A DNA stretch of 64,000 bases from Heterodera schachtii (GCA_023374025.1 SIJG01000018.1:465947-529946); one strand, 5' to 3'. Shown: positions 11,262-26,240, numbered from the stretch's first letter. Notes: generated by a model from the sequence alone, not told the origin. Made by a program: numbers and translations.

Positions 11262-11613
11262 TTAATGTAATGCTGAACGAATTTAAGCCATTCTCAAAAA
11301 AAAAAAAAAAAATTGGTTTTTGTGGTTGATAAAAAAAAAGTGTGGGAAAAGAGTTTTTGTTTGCCTTTAACCCACTTTTAAGTGAAATTCGGTTCAATTA
11401 GGTTAGCTTATTGTTAGCTTAAAAAGGTTATGTTTTTTATTTAGGCTTTTTTAAATTATTATTTATTTATTTTTTATTTATTCTTTGGTTTTGGTCCTTT
11501 ATTATTTTTATTTTATCTTTGGTTTTTGGTCCGTAAATTCAATTTTTAATCGCCTTTTTGCCATTTCTCACTTTTCCCTACGATGCGTTGACGCCAATAA
11601 AAAAAAAAATAAT
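11262..11613. other. AT-rich gap between divergent genes
   Basis: Intergenic DNA between a minus-strand and a plus-strand start. It contains T-rich runs and direct repeats such as TTATTTATTTATT, and no exon. Confidence 0.5.
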
Positions 11614-12984
11614 AATGCCCGAGAACCCAACAAACACTTCGGACCACCAGCGTTTGGAGGAAATGTTGTGCCACTTAACCCCGCACGGTGCGGCGGTGCC
11701 GTACAATGTCTGTTTTGGTCAGAGGCATTCTTTCCATTTTTATTTCAGTTTATATTCTTTCAGACTCCGACCATTGCCTTTGGGTTGCGTCAAAAGGAGG
11801 CCTTTTTAAATTCGTTGTCGGTTCTTCTGGCAATCAGTCCAAACTTGTTTTTCACTTTAAAATGAGTTCCCGAGAAAAATGGCACCTTACACTCAAGTTC
11901 TTTATTTTAACTCGAAGGTAACTTATAAAAATAATAATAAAATCCAAGTATTTTCCACTGTTTTAGATTATATACGTTTGCGCGGAAGAAAAGTCCGATT
12001 TATCTGTGTTCAGAATTTTTTCGTTGGATGGAACAAATGAACATGAACATATTATTGACGGGAAAGTTCAAAGTGTGGCGATCAGTCAGAATGGCGACTT
12101 GTACATGACGAAACAGCCGACCAACGGGACGGAAGAATCCGCCATTTGGAGGTAATTGCGTGGGTTTTGTTTTCACTGTTGCATTACTCTTAATTCAGAT
12201 CACACATCGACCATCCAATGGTCTAAGATTTGCAAATATTATATAATAAATACATTTTGGTTTTTAGGCATGGGAGGAATTTTGCTCGACATTCGACGAA
12301 TGCTTCCAATCACTTTGTGTTTACGGTAAGCTTATTCTTCTCATAATAATTCACATATTTTTAACATTCCTTTTGTTTGCTACTAAATTAAGAAATTTAA
12401 TTAAATGAATAAAATTCTATTGAATTTCCTTTTTGTTAGATAATGAAACCCTCGCAGTCGCCGTTGTTTCATCGCCTGTTAATTTATATTCAAAGTGCAT
12501 CGAATAACTTCATTCTTTTTTATATTAATTTTCCAGACAGTGCATTAAATGGGTTGCTACAAAAGACTGTCGAATCATTGGGTCATTTTCCGCTTCTGGC
12601 AAAGACAATGGGCAAATATTTTTCCCGCGATGTTTGCAAAAGTTTTTCCCGAAAACCTTAATCTGACAAAAATTTCATTTATAGGCATGGTGACTCATTG
12701 CTCATTTTGGACAAAACCGGAAGAATACAAAAATTTACACGGGAAGGGCATTTCGTAGAAATATCAGCCAAAATTGATGATTATATCGGGAACGGATTCA
12801 CAATTCGAGAGGACGAGGCTGTGATCGCGTGCAGTGGTATTGTGAAGGATGAGGTGACAGTGGGAGAAAAGAAGGACGAATTCATATGTTGTACAATGCA
12901 AATGTTCAGAAAGGGAAGACCATGTGCGACGATTGGGTGGAGAATATTCGCTTGGATGGGTCGAGATGGACAGCGGAAACGTAA
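11614..12984 (+). CDS. Probable beta-propeller (NHL-like) protein, unrecognised
   Basis: The start MPENPTNTSDHQRLEEMLCH is followed by exons with propeller-blade character: DSDHCLWVASKGGLFKF, VQSVAISQNGDLYMTKQP, LILDKTGRIQKFTREGHFVE and GFTIREDEAVIACSG. The C-terminus is MCDDWVENIRLDGSRWTAET, then TAA at 12982-12984. Most introns have good GT/AG sites, for example 12176 and the intron ending at about 12916. Between 11860 and 11920 the frame changes without an evident intron, near an A run (gagaaaaatggc), so there may be an indel. The exon between about 12440 and 12680 is uncertain. No family could be named with confidence. Confidence 0.5.
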
Positions 12985-13960
12985 AGAGCGGCTTAAAGAA
13001 AAGAACACACAAACCGAAAGAGAAACCAAGAAATATCTCTCAAAAAATGTCAAAATTTGGGCATTTTCGGTTGTGATCATCACTTAAATACCCTAATCTC
13101 TTAGATTTAAATTCCTTACATTTTAATTAATTTAATAAATATTACATCTTCCTATACAATTCTTATTTTTTTCATTAGTGTTTTCTTTTGTATGGCATTC
13201 GAAAATATTGGACGGAGTGAATCCACTCACGCACGTATAAGCTTGCTCATTGATGAGAGGAAAAAAGATGCGCGGCCAAAGGATCGATTTTTGATTTTTT
13301 CGCGCCGGTGTATTTTACTGAAAGAGGGGGGGGGGGGGGGGAGGGATTGAAAGCGGTGACTTTGACTGTGTTCACTCGCACAAAAGAAGACCACGACCCT
13401 TTGCTAAACTGGTACTACTTACATATATTTGAACTTTAGTCTTTTCCCTATCAGTCGAAACAATTTAAATGCTTTGTTGCCTGAGAACAAATCCAGATTA
13501 GCAAAGAAATGATCAAATGGAAGGACAATCCAACGAAAATTTTCCCTCATTTGATCTGCTATCTCAAAAGGAGCGATTTATTACATTTAATTTGTAATGT
13601 CCCTAATGAATTTTTTAGTGTATCTTTTGTTATCAGTAATTTATATTTTTTTGAATTTGTTCTTCTGGAGGTCCAGTCATTTACTCTTCTCCAAGTCCTC
13701 TTTCGTTATTACTCACCCAATCGTTAGGTAATTTCATTACATCAATTAAACACATAACTATGGTAACATCGAAATTTCCATCATATACCTATACTAAAAA
13801 AGCTTGAAACGCACAAAAAACGTGTGTTCTCCCGATTGCCATCACATTGTTTTTTCTATTTCAATTCTCTCCCCATCAACCGTTTCTTATTGATTTAATG
13901 GCATTTGAAAATTTTCGCAATTCCATCATTTGAACGTGTTGGTTTTGTTTGATATGTTCT
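12985..13960. other. Gap upstream of RME-1
   Basis: Contains a poly-G tract (about 13327-13341). A possible short two-exon frame near 13517-13727 begins MEGQSNENFPSFDLLSQKER, with a plausible intron, but it has no family match. Otherwise nothing was recognised. Confidence 0.4.
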
Positions 13961-13969
13961 CTCTTTCAG
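13961..13969 (+). promoter_or_regulatory. Candidate trans-splice acceptor of rme-1
   Basis: CTCTTTCAG sits 8 nt before the ATG at 13978, which opens the conserved EHD N-terminus MFSWLGK. A spliced-leader acceptor is the simplest reading. Confidence 0.45.
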
Positions 13970-13977
13970 CTTCAACA

Positions 13978-16415
<2,438 letters not shown>

Positions 16416-17361
16416 TGGGGCGAGAATTGACCTACAGATTTCTATGTTTTGTATTTTGTGACTGTGAACAACTCCTTCGGCAGTTTCGGCGGCACTATCC
16501 CAATCGGTTTCCCTTTTTGTCATAATATCTAATAAATTAACCAATTGATTAGAGCCCGGATATCGTATAGTTAAAATCTCAACCGTTTAAGCATCGCAAA
16601 AGCTTTCTTAAAATCCGGGGTCTGATTATGATGGTGCCGTCCTTTCTTTTATATTAGTCTTTTGCTTGACAAAATTCCGACGATTCTTTTTTTCTGTAAT
16701 ACCCAAATAATGACATTTCCTAATTATTCTGACTTGTTTCCAATATTTATAAGGTTGTAATGAATGCTATACGTTTATTACACACATATTCGCTAATCGG
16801 AAAACATTACACACAAATAAAGCGAGTATCAGAGGCACTTACAAAAGCCAAGGAAATGTGTACAACAACGAAGGGAGGGGGGAATAACGGGAGAGCGGAA
16901 GAAGAACACTAGACATTTGGAACCAAAAAGAGTAACTTGGTTTTGGTTATGCGACACACAGTCCAGAGAACACAGAGAAAACCTTAAATCATGAGAAGTG
17001 AAACTGCTCCTTTGGTCTACAATCTTTCAATTCGTAATTTATTCTGAGATAGATGAGAGGAACCTTGTATGATTTCGGCATTTTTCCCTCCATTTAGCGA
17101 AAATCCATCGGAATCGCGGATAATTAACGAAATTAGTTTGATTTCATAGACCAAAGGTTCAAAAATAAATTAGCAAAACAAGAAAAATGGATTAGTCTCC
17201 TCTGCTAAACAATCGGTTTTAGTTACAACAGTAAATTTCAATATTATTCTGTTAAAAAATGATGAACTCGGTTTCAACCTGTTATCCTAAAACCGAAAGT
17301 GGTAAATGCTTAAATACAGCTCATTTTCACCCGATGTTCGATTTGTATAGTAAAGTGTTGA
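16416..17361. other. Intergenic gap between convergent genes
   Basis: AT-rich sequence between the 3' ends of rme-1 and LPGAT1. A tRNA-like fragment (16554-16620) lacks a B box. No exon or repeat array was recognised. Confidence 0.5.
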
Positions 17362-19778
17362 TTAATGACCAAAAAAGTAGGACGAAGCGAAGCGAACGGT
17401 CCAAAAAAGGAATTTGACTTGCAGAAGAAAAGAAATGGTCCAAAACGCCCACTGGCCGACGATGCGCCACCAATTGAACACAATCCGAGTCCCTTCGTCG
17501 CCGGGGGTAAACTCGCCGTTTTTGTAGTAATTGTCTTTAAGAGTTGGATCAAATCACTCACAATTAATAGGAAGCACAAAACAAAAACGGCTCTAATGCA
17601 CTTTATGAGTCCAAAGGTATTTTCATGAGTCCAATCAACTGACAATACCTGATTTTTATACAATAACTTTGTTCATGTTCGAACAAACCATATTTTTTGG
17701 TATCATTCGAAAGTACAAAGTCTAACGAAGCTAAAATATATAAAATCGCAGCGTTTAGACAATTACCAAAAAAGATTTGATTAATTAAGTAATTATTGAT
17801 CATTTTCGTTTGTAACTTTCTTGAAATGTTAGAATTCTCTTGTTTTCTCGTATTATTACATTATTTAGACTTTGTACTTTCGAATGATACCAAAAAGATA
17901 GGGTTTGTTCGAGCATGAACAAAGTTATTGTATAAAAAGCAGGTATTGTCAGTTGATTGGACTCATTAAATACCTTTGGACTCATAAAACTCGATTGGAC
18001 TCATAAAGTGCATTAGAGCGACAAAAACATTTCAGTCGCTGGCTTACCCAAAAGTTTGTCCTTCTCAGCATACAAATTGTACAGCCAATCGCGAAGAGCA
18101 ATATCATTGCGGAAAGGCACTTGCTCAGCGTCGAACATTCGGTAATGCACTGCGATATCACCTGAAGAGAGGCCCAATGGGACGGAGTAATAAACAAAAT
18201 AACAATGAACCTTTCCCCTTCTCCCCCCCCCCCCTTTTTTCCCCCAAACCCAAACAGATATTCTTGTCATAATATTGGACTGTCCCCGAAGGTCACAACC
18301 ATCGTTTTTTACATTGTTCCCTCGTCCCAAAGCACAAAGTTCCGATGCTCAACGGCTGTCCGTTCGGATAAGCGATGGTCACGTCGAGAACGTATTTAAT
18401 GGGAGGGCGAGTGTCTGTCAAAGGAACAGTCCCTTCGACCAGCCAATGGAGAGAAAGAAGAGACAACCTTTGACGTATTTCTTTTCTCGAATTGCTCCCA
18501 CTGTGTCCTTTATCAGTTTAATTTTGCTGGAGGTGGAGGCGGAACGGGCGAGGCCATTCTGTTCTTCGTCTTGCCGGGGACCAATCTCTTTAACAATGCA
18601 AGCAATTGATAATAAATCAAAAAAAGGGAGGGAATGTCCGAAAGCCTTTCCTCCATTTTTGCTCATTTCGCATTAAAACCAATCACAATTTTCACTTTTG
18701 TCATCATTCCCTTTTATTTTACCTTCAAGCACAGCTTTTATCGCACCTTAAATTAAAATGAGTCATTTTCACTAAATAATTATTTTGTAATTAATTTGCT
18801 GCTCACCCATTCGCGGCAAAGTGCAATGCTCCAAGTGGGGAAAGTTGTTCTCCTTGGCGTATCTGAAAACAAAAAGTTCAAAGTGAAAATTGAAAATTGA
18901 GTAAAAGCACTTTTGGCTGGTTTCTTTTCTTTTGTAGTAGAAGCCGCCCTCCGGGAAAAGAATGACCCATCGTCGGTCTCTGTCCCAAAACACCTGAAAG
19001 TATCGTATAATTATCCCCAGTGTTTACATGACTGACAATGAGTGCCCACCTTTTGGAGGTGTCCCTTCAGTCTGATCAGTTCTTTGTCTCGCGTCGCTTT
19101 GCCCTGCTGAATGAAATAATCGCCATGCATTCGCCCGATAATCCCAAAAGGCGTCCAACGAAACATCACATCCATCAACCAAATCGTCTGAATATTGCGC
19201 TCATTTGAACTTTCAGCTGACCCAATTACCTTTCGAGTGGCCACGCCTTTTGTTTGAAGGACAGTGAACAAAGTGGGCACATCGGCGGTGCTCTGATGGT
19301 TCACAATGACAAGGACGCGATCTTTTTCACCGTACTTCCTGATGTCCTCGCCATATTCGTAGACTAATGGGAACGGACGGTCAAATAAATATCGCAACAA
19401 CTGAAGGATTACCGTCATAATCGGCAGTGTATCCCCAATAAGCGATGAACGCCTGCAACCACATGTACAATTTTCCCTCGTAAAACCAATAAAATCGTGG
19501 CCATACTAAAATGGGCAATTAGCAAAATTGTTGTTCTTTATTATGAATGAAAGTTTACGAGGCTTAGCCCAAAGAACGGGCAACATAAAGCCAAAATACG
19601 CCACAAAAAAAACAGTTATGTTGATCAAACAGAGCAGCATTCGGAATGGAATGGCAGAAATCCAAATAATGCGTTCCACCGACGTCGCTTGAGACCATTT
19701 TGACCGAGACCCTGGAGGTTTGTGATGCTTGCCGCCTTTGGCTTCACCATTTGGCGGTGCTTTTTGAAGGTCCATCAC
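17362..19778 (-). CDS. LPGAT1: LPGAT1-type lysophospholipid acyltransferase
   Basis: Endoplasmic-reticulum acyltransferase that reacylates lysophospholipids. The start at 19778 gives [15 protein letters not shown], then a membrane segment ([20 protein letters not shown]). Exons continue with [40 protein letters not shown] with HQSTAD (the HX4D catalytic motif), [39 protein letters not shown] (EGG block), [49 protein letters not shown] and [13 protein letters not shown]. The last exon has [14 protein letters not shown] and aromatic membrane-like sequence ending SSYFFGH. The order and spacing match human LPGAT1. A palindromic transposon (17589-18020) lies in the last intron, whose donor is GTAAGCC and whose acceptor is CTTAAAG. 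Confidence 0.93.
17589..18020. mobile_element. Palindromic non-autonomous DNA transposon in an LPGAT1 intron
   Basis: A 432-bp unit flanked by an exact 8-bp duplication ACAAAAAC (17581-17588 and 18021-18028). The arms are inverted copies beginning GCTCTAATGCACTTTATGAG. The left arm is about 145 bp and the right about 150 bp, with an AT-rich centre and no ORF. Without it the host intron would be only about 70-80 bp. Internal motif TTGGTATCATTCGAAAG occurs in both arms and also in a different element at 46.9 kb. Confidence 0.88.
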
Positions 19779-20016
19779 TCTTCAAATGTGATGCTTTACG
19801 CTATTGGTTTCTTTTATAAAAATGTATACGAGTGTATACCAACAGAACTAAAACACATGTGATAAAAAACAAAACATAATGCCAAATTATGTAAAAATTC
19901 TTATTTCAAATTGATTTACCAACGCAGATTTACCAACATCGGTATTTTGGCAATGTATACTGTACAATTTAATAAAGTAAAAGCGAAGTTATGGAACCTT
20001 TATGCCAAATTGAATT

Positions 20017-22636
20017 TTAATTTGTGAAAATTGCAAATAAATTATCAATTTTTTTCATAAACGTCGTCCCTGGTATTCTCTTATAATTTAAACATTGGAA
20101 CCCATCCAATTTTCCGGGAACAAATATCTGCAAAGGATTCTTTCGATGATCCTTAATAAAAATAGAATGCGGAGAACCATCAGTGCGAAATTGAACAAAA
20201 ACTCTCCTAAATTATAAGTGAGAATATTCATTTCACTGCTTTCGCTTCACTTTGTCCCATTTTGATTGCATGTGTAAAAAGTCGGTGCAAAATTCCCGGT
20301 CGAATCGAAGGCATTGCTATTGGCGTGAAACAATTGCCAACCGTAGGCACGCGACAAAACTTGGGAGGAATTGAGCAGAAAATGAGCGGCCTAAAGGCAA
20401 AAAATGTGAAAATACAACAGGGGAAAATACCATTAAAAGCAACGCATTTTCAACCATTTCCATGTCGCGACGGCACTCAATCTGTTGCGCCTCCTTAGTG
20501 ACCAAAGTGATGGACGAGTCGCTGATTCGGATGAGAGTGGTGAACCTTGAAAATACCGTAAACAGCGATCAACCCGAGACAATGAAAACGAAAAAACAGA
20601 CTTTCCGAGATTTTCATATCCCCGGTTCACAAAAGTTAAAGCAATCATCGAGAAAATAGGTGTGACTCGGATCCATTTCCAGTTAAACTGCAAAAGATAT
20701 AAATGATAATTCAAAATCATTCGCACTAAAACCTGTGGGTCGTTGAATTTGATCATGTGATTCTCCAAAAATTCAACTGTCCTGCTTATAAGTACGTAAT
20801 GGGAAGCACATTGGATAAATTTGCGAATTAACAAATCGGACGATTGAACGTCGGAGGGCGACGATGGGCCGACAGCTCGCGCATTAATCTGTTAGCAAAA
20901 ACATTAAAAACTAAAAACTCAGATTTTGATTTGGCACTTCTTCCGCCGAAAGTGCGGTTGGTCCCCTCATGTCCAATTCTTCCGAATGAGAAACGAGCGG
21001 AAGAGTGACAAAGTGTTGGACTCTCTTTGGTTTTTTCGCGTGTTCAGCGAGGAAAAGTTGGCGAAGGCATTGGCTTAGGTAAGGCACTCCGTCCGAATGT
21101 GTCGTCCGACTTTCCTAAAATTAAAAATTGCAGTTTAATTAATCAGCCAAAAGAGACGAACCCCAAAAGGGTGGAAACGAGCCTCCACTTTCAGCAACAA
21201 AGAATCGAACATCGAAAGGACAATCGAATTCTCCGCTGTCAGCGTAATGAGGTCGTGTTGCGAAACGGACTCGGACACCAACTTAAAAGCGGAATTCCTT
21301 TCCCATTTAATCGAATGGAATGCGTAATACTCGTGCCAAAATTTCTCTGCAAATCAAAGAATTTTGAGCCCATGGCAAAGCCTTGCGCCAGTGCACGTGT
21401 TTAACGTCCTCTTCACTCGTCGATGGTCTGTTGGTCACTTTAAAGAACGATTCGGCCGTCTTTTCATCGTCTCAAATTATTGAAAATGAATTTTAGAAGG
21501 AATAAAACATTTAAAAAAGTTACCTTTTTCGATATATACCAACAAATCGGTGCGACACATTAAATAGAAAGTTCATAGAATTGAAAGAAAAATACTGAAA
21601 TGAAATACCTTAGATTCTGAGGCAGTCGCAGCTCAATGAACGACCGATTGTTATGCTTTATGGTACTTTCACGTCTGTTTGATGCTGATTTTTGTGTAAC
21701 ATCGAAAATTTCATTGGGTGCAAATTTTGGGACAACTGAGAAAAATGTCAACAAAAATATTTTGTTTTAAAATGGTATTAATGAATTAAGGGCTAAGAGT
21801 CACCTAATGACCAAAAAAACTTTGGGAATTCGTCGCTCTTTGCCCTACTCTCTCATCCCTTTGCAATAATTACATGTTTTGTAGCCGAGGTCTCCAAAAA
21901 TGTTCGGTCCCACTTTTCTGATTCGCCAATTCTCGCGCAATTCCCTCAATTCATTGAAGAAGTCGTTTTTGTCAGTTTCGGACGATGCTCCGCGCCGTGC
22001 ATTTGCCATCCGTTCGATTTCCCGTGCCGTTTCGTTTAGCACTCTTCGCCGAGTGTGCAGTTGGAATGCCTTGGACACGGCCACTTGTTCGGCCTCCGTC
22101 CGCTCGTCTTGGACCAAAGCGGTGACCATCGGACTCAAATAATCAGTGCGGGCGATTCGCATGCAATCCATCAGAATGTCCACTTCCTGCAGCGAATTGC
22201 TAAAATCTTTACAATCAGCCATTTTTTGGAGAAATTAGAATTGGGTTGACTCACTGCAAATGTTTGGCCACCATTGCCCATGGTCCAGCAATGGGCTCAA
22301 TGAATCCTTTGGACGTCTGGGCCAATCCGACCGGACTTCCTTCGAGTTGACTGTCATCCGAGTCACTTTCTTCCGTTAAAGTGTCCGCATTTGTCTTTTC
22401 CTCAATTATTTTGCTCCATTCGATGTTTTGTGCATTTTTCCTCAGATGGTCTTTAAATGCGAGCGGTCTTAAAGAAAACAAAGAAAATGGGGAGAAATTC
22501 TCACAAACTTTCTGACGACTAACTTTATGTATTTCTCGACTCCGTCATATCCAATCTCCTGTATTTTCCATTCATTCAAAGGTTCAACACAAATTTGAAC
22601 TCCACTTCCATTCGCATTTGTTTGTCCTCCGTACAT
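20017..22636 (-). CDS. mdt-17: Mediator complex subunit 17 (MED17/MDT-17)
   Basis: Head-module subunit of Mediator, nuclear, needed for RNA polymerase II transcription. From ATG 22636 the N-terminus reads VQICVEPLNEWKIQEIGYDG then VEKYI, aligning with the conserved VQEVGLDGTETY block. Then come an acidic loop (LTEESDSDDSQLEG), the helix-bundle sequence with SNSLQEVDILMDCMRIARTD, and RELRENWRIRKVGPNIFGDL, the strongest MED17 signature. Downstream exons include NRSFIELRLPQNL, HYVLISRTVEFLENHMIKF and a C-terminal exon ending KKIDNLFAIFTN with TAA at 20017-20019. Exon edges between 20.2 and 21.8 kb were not all resolved. The start lies 285 bp from the divergent ptp-2 start. Confidence 0.9.
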
Positions 22637-22921
22637 TGCAACTTAAAAAATCTTTTCACAGTTATTAAATTTAAAAAATTCAAAACAAATTTGAAATTAA
22701 AAAAATTTCAGAAATTGAAATTTAGAATCTTTGATTTCAAAAAATCTATAAACTCCATTGTTTAAGGGACCTGATCTGAAGCTTAAAAACAGATAAAAAT
22801 GTGATCGTAGCAGACCCCGAAATAAGGGCAAATCTAAATTTGACAAACCAAGACTTCCTGGTTTATACACATTTTAAGGTGCATTATTTTTAATTATTAA
22901 AATTTATGCGCATTTAATTGT
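22637..22921. promoter_or_regulatory. Divergent promoter region of mdt-17 and ptp-2
   Basis: An AT-rich 285-bp gap between two head-to-head start codons. It presumably holds both promoters. No specific factor site can be named. Confidence 0.4.
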
Positions 22922-25837
22922 ATGCGCCTAAGGTAAGGCATATTTGTAAATTGTTTGACTTTAATTATTAATGTTTCCAATCAGGTTTTTTCTTGATGTG
23001 ACCGGAGAGCGGGCCAGAGAATTGCTTTTCCTTTATGGCGGGAAAGGGGTGATCACTTTTGTTAATTTACTAATTCGCTTCAACTTCAAGGATTACTTAG
23101 TTCGACCAAGCGAATCGAATCCCGAAGATTACACCATTTCCATCCACCAGGGGAGCCGTGTGACTCACGTCAAAATACCCTTTGACAACGCATCAAATGT
23201 CTACAGATTCCCCAGCGGACAGGAATTTCGATCACTCGAAGAAATTGGCAAAGCGTTAAGCAACGGACCGGACATATTGACCGATTGTGAAGTATTCACC
23301 AGTTTGAGTTCGCCTCTGAAGATACCCTTCTGTGAAACGGTGGTTAATGTCGGAAGAGACCGTAAGTTGTTCATTTTATTTATTAATTTCAAAGTTTTTA
23401 CTCTCGAATTTTGAGCATCTCTAATTCCTTTTCTGTTGAGGTTTCTTTCACATTTCGACCAGTGGTCAGGAGGCGGAGGCTTTGCTGAGACTGAAACACG
23501 AAGGGACTTTTCTGTTGCGGGAGAGTACGAGCAGTGAGGGCGAATTTGCGTTGAGTGTGAAGAGCACCGACGCGGTCATTCACGTGCGGGTCCATCGTAC
23601 GGTGCGCGTTCGTTCTGTCCCTCCCTTCAGTTACTTCCCATTTTTGCTTAAGCATGGACGCTTTGGCATTGTTCCGAAGGACAATTTCAGGGGTTTTGCC
23701 GATCTGTTGGACAATTACGTCCGAATGCCAATGGTTCAGGTCCAATGCTTTTCTGGTGGTATTTTTTCCCATTGTAATTAGTATTTGCAGAATGATGGAA
23801 GTGCTGTGAAACTCGTCGCCGCCCTCCCAACGACGCGATTCACAGCCGCGACGATCGATGATCGGATCGATTGTTTGTTACAATCGCAAAGAAAAACCGG
23901 CGCAAAGGACGGTTTTGTAGAGGAATTTGAGGTTTTGAAAACAAATAAAATTGTTTTGAAATGGGTGGGGTCATTTTTTGCGAATTATTTGAAAAATAAA
24001 TCATTACATAGCAAACCTTATTATTCTCACTACATTTTCTGTTAGGGTTTACACCGTGAGGAGGACGCGCAAATGTTCATTAGCTGTAAAGAGGGCCGTA
24101 AAACCGAAAACATTCGCAAGAATCGGTACAGAAATGTGGTGCCATTTGATCACACGAGAATAAAACTGAAGTCAGTCCGCGAGAATGACTACATCAATGC
24201 CAATTACATAAAGGTGCTTTTGATTGTCCAATGTTTCAAATTCAAATTGACTTTTTCAGGTTCCATTGGATGCGAGGAGATATCCGGAATTTGGGGAATT
24301 CAAACGGAGTTACATTTCAACGCAAGGATGTTTGGAGGAAACGGTCAGTGTTCGTCTTTAGGGCCATTTCTCCCCATTTAAATCACTTTTGCAAACGAAT
24401 CCGTAATTTTACAGGTGACCGACTTTTGGTAAATGTTTCTTTCGTCCGATTTGAACCCAATCTGTCGTACTTTTTTTACCAGGCAAATGATATGGCAAGA
24501 AGAAACTCGGCTCATTGTTATGGTGACAAAAGAAGTCGAACGGGGAAGGGTAAAGCAATTAAAGCAGCTTTTATTTGACAGTTTCTTTCTCATTGTCAGG
24601 TCAAATGTTTCCGTTATTGGCCGGATTTGGACGAACAAAAAAATTATGGGACGAGAGATTTGACCGTCAAAGCCTTACATGTACTAAATTCTCTGAAATT
24701 TGAATTTTCAATATCATATAAATTCAGTTTAAAAGCTCGCAAAAGACCTCAAAATGGGGACCCCTTCGCACGCAGCGATGGGGGGGGGGAAGAGGAAAAA
24801 TTTTCAAATTCGAACATTTTTTTAACCAAATTATTAAAAATTCCCCGGCTGACAATGAGCATATTGGTAATGCCGACCCCTAAAAGTCCTTACTTCTTTT
24901 AAAAATTGGCTCAAAATCACAAGATTTGTTCATTTTGGGCAATTGCAAAGCGCAAAAAAATAATTTAACAACGGTAACTAAATTATTGCAACTTTAAGAG
25001 ATGTAATACAATCGATTTTTATATGCTTACCAATTATTTAGGAGAATACCACTGAAGATTACGTCCATCGTTTGTTTTCTTTGAGTGTCGAAGGTGAATT
25101 CATTTGAAATTGAACCATTCTATCATGGCAAAAGGTTCTGACCTTTCTCGGCTCGTCCACCACTTCCAAATCCTTGGCTGGGAGGACAACGAGTCTTGCC
25201 CCGTCGGATCTGTGCTCCGTTTTCTGCACTCTGTCAATGAATGTGTTCAGAGGGAACAAATCGCCACGGATGGCCCGACGGTCGTCCATTGCAGGTGATT
25301 TGGCCATTTTGTATTATCTCTCCTGTTCCTCCCTCTCGATTTCTCGGATTTAATTTTCTTAAAGTCACTGTTACTCCCTGTTTTAGTGCTGGGATTGGCA
25401 GAACAGGTTTCGTTTTTGGTTGTTTTCCACTCGAATATTCTCCGACTGTTTGCCCAGGCACTTACATCGCTTTGGACATTTTGACCAATTGCATTCTTCT
25501 CAAAGGTTTCTTCCCCCCTTTCTTTTTTTATTTTCTCTTTTTTCATTTTAGGCCCACAATGTGTTTGCGATGTGCAGGTGTTTTGTGCATTTCTGCTGCT
25601 CCTTTTTCATTGTTTTGAGTTTAGAAAACGGTGCGAATGTTGCGGGAACAAAGGGCGACGATGGTTCAGACGGAGGCCCAATACCGTTTCATTTACTATG
25701 TGATCTCGGCATTTATGAAGTCATATCGCAACAATTCTCTGACGTCGTCTGTTTTTTTAACAAATTTTATTTGTTTTGAAATTGTCTTTTCGCTGTTCAG
25801 ATGGACTCAACTGCAACACAACGATGAGCTTAAATAG
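22922..25837 (+). CDS. ptp-2: SHP-type tyrosine phosphatase PTP-2 (two SH2 domains and PTP domain)
   Basis: Cytoplasmic phosphatase acting downstream of receptor tyrosine kinases in Ras/MAPK signalling. A proposed 11-bp first exon (ATG CGC CTA AG at 22922-22932, donor GTAAGG) joins in phase to FFLDVTGERARELLFLYGGK. N-SH2: YLVRPSESNPEDYTISIHQG. C-SH2: EGTFLLRESTSSEGEFALSV. PTP domain: NRYRNVVPFDHTRIKL, ENDYINANYIK, RSYISTQGCLEETV, FWQMIWQEETRLIVMVTKEV, and the catalytic loop VHCSAGIGRTGTYIALDILT, split by two introns between C and S and within GT. The end is SAQYRF-type sequence (VQTEAQYRFIYYVISAFMKS) and a tail with stop TAG at 25835-25837. Domain order matches SHP-2/Corkscrew. In the recognition pocket the usual WF of N-SH2 reads FF. 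Confidence 0.95.
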
Positions 25838-26240
25838 GCATCCATTGACTGACCATTGCTGTGAATCGCTCTTCAGACATTCCCCAGTGATCGAATTGTT
25901 CTTTTTAAATCGGTGACAAATACCCAATCCATGGCGCTACTGAAAATTTTTGAAAAACATACATTTTGAATTTTGGCTTTCTTTCGTTTTAAGTATCGCC
26001 GTGATCACTATTTGTAAATTCCCAAAAACATAGTAAAAAAGAGTAGTGTTTGATGATCTGTCTCATTTTCTTGCCATTTGTTTCGGTGTTTTGCAATATT
26101 ATTTTTTCATTTAAATTGGTGCCATTTTTTCTAATTATCTTTAAGCTGTTCGTTCGTTCGTTCTCTTTGGCCCATTGAAAGTGTCTGCGATGTCCGGTCC
26201 GTTTTCTTCTCATTTTTCTTTTTCCAATTTGAATTTTTAG
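25838..26240. other. Gap holding the unseen 5' end of the next gene
   Basis: No exon could be tied in frame to the SAM-domain exon at 26241. An ATG at about 26189 opens a short frame with no usable donor. Confidence 0.4.

Noticed and set aside
13509..13727. Short ORF upstream of rme-1, possibly F-box-like
   Set aside because: Two alternative frames are equally plausible and neither has family support. Left as part of the gap description.
16554..16620. tRNA-like segment with GCCCGGA and TCCGGGG ends and a TCGTATAGTTA box-A-like stretch
   Set aside because: No B box (GTTCGAATCC) and no plausible anticodon stem. At best a decayed tRNA-derived fragment.
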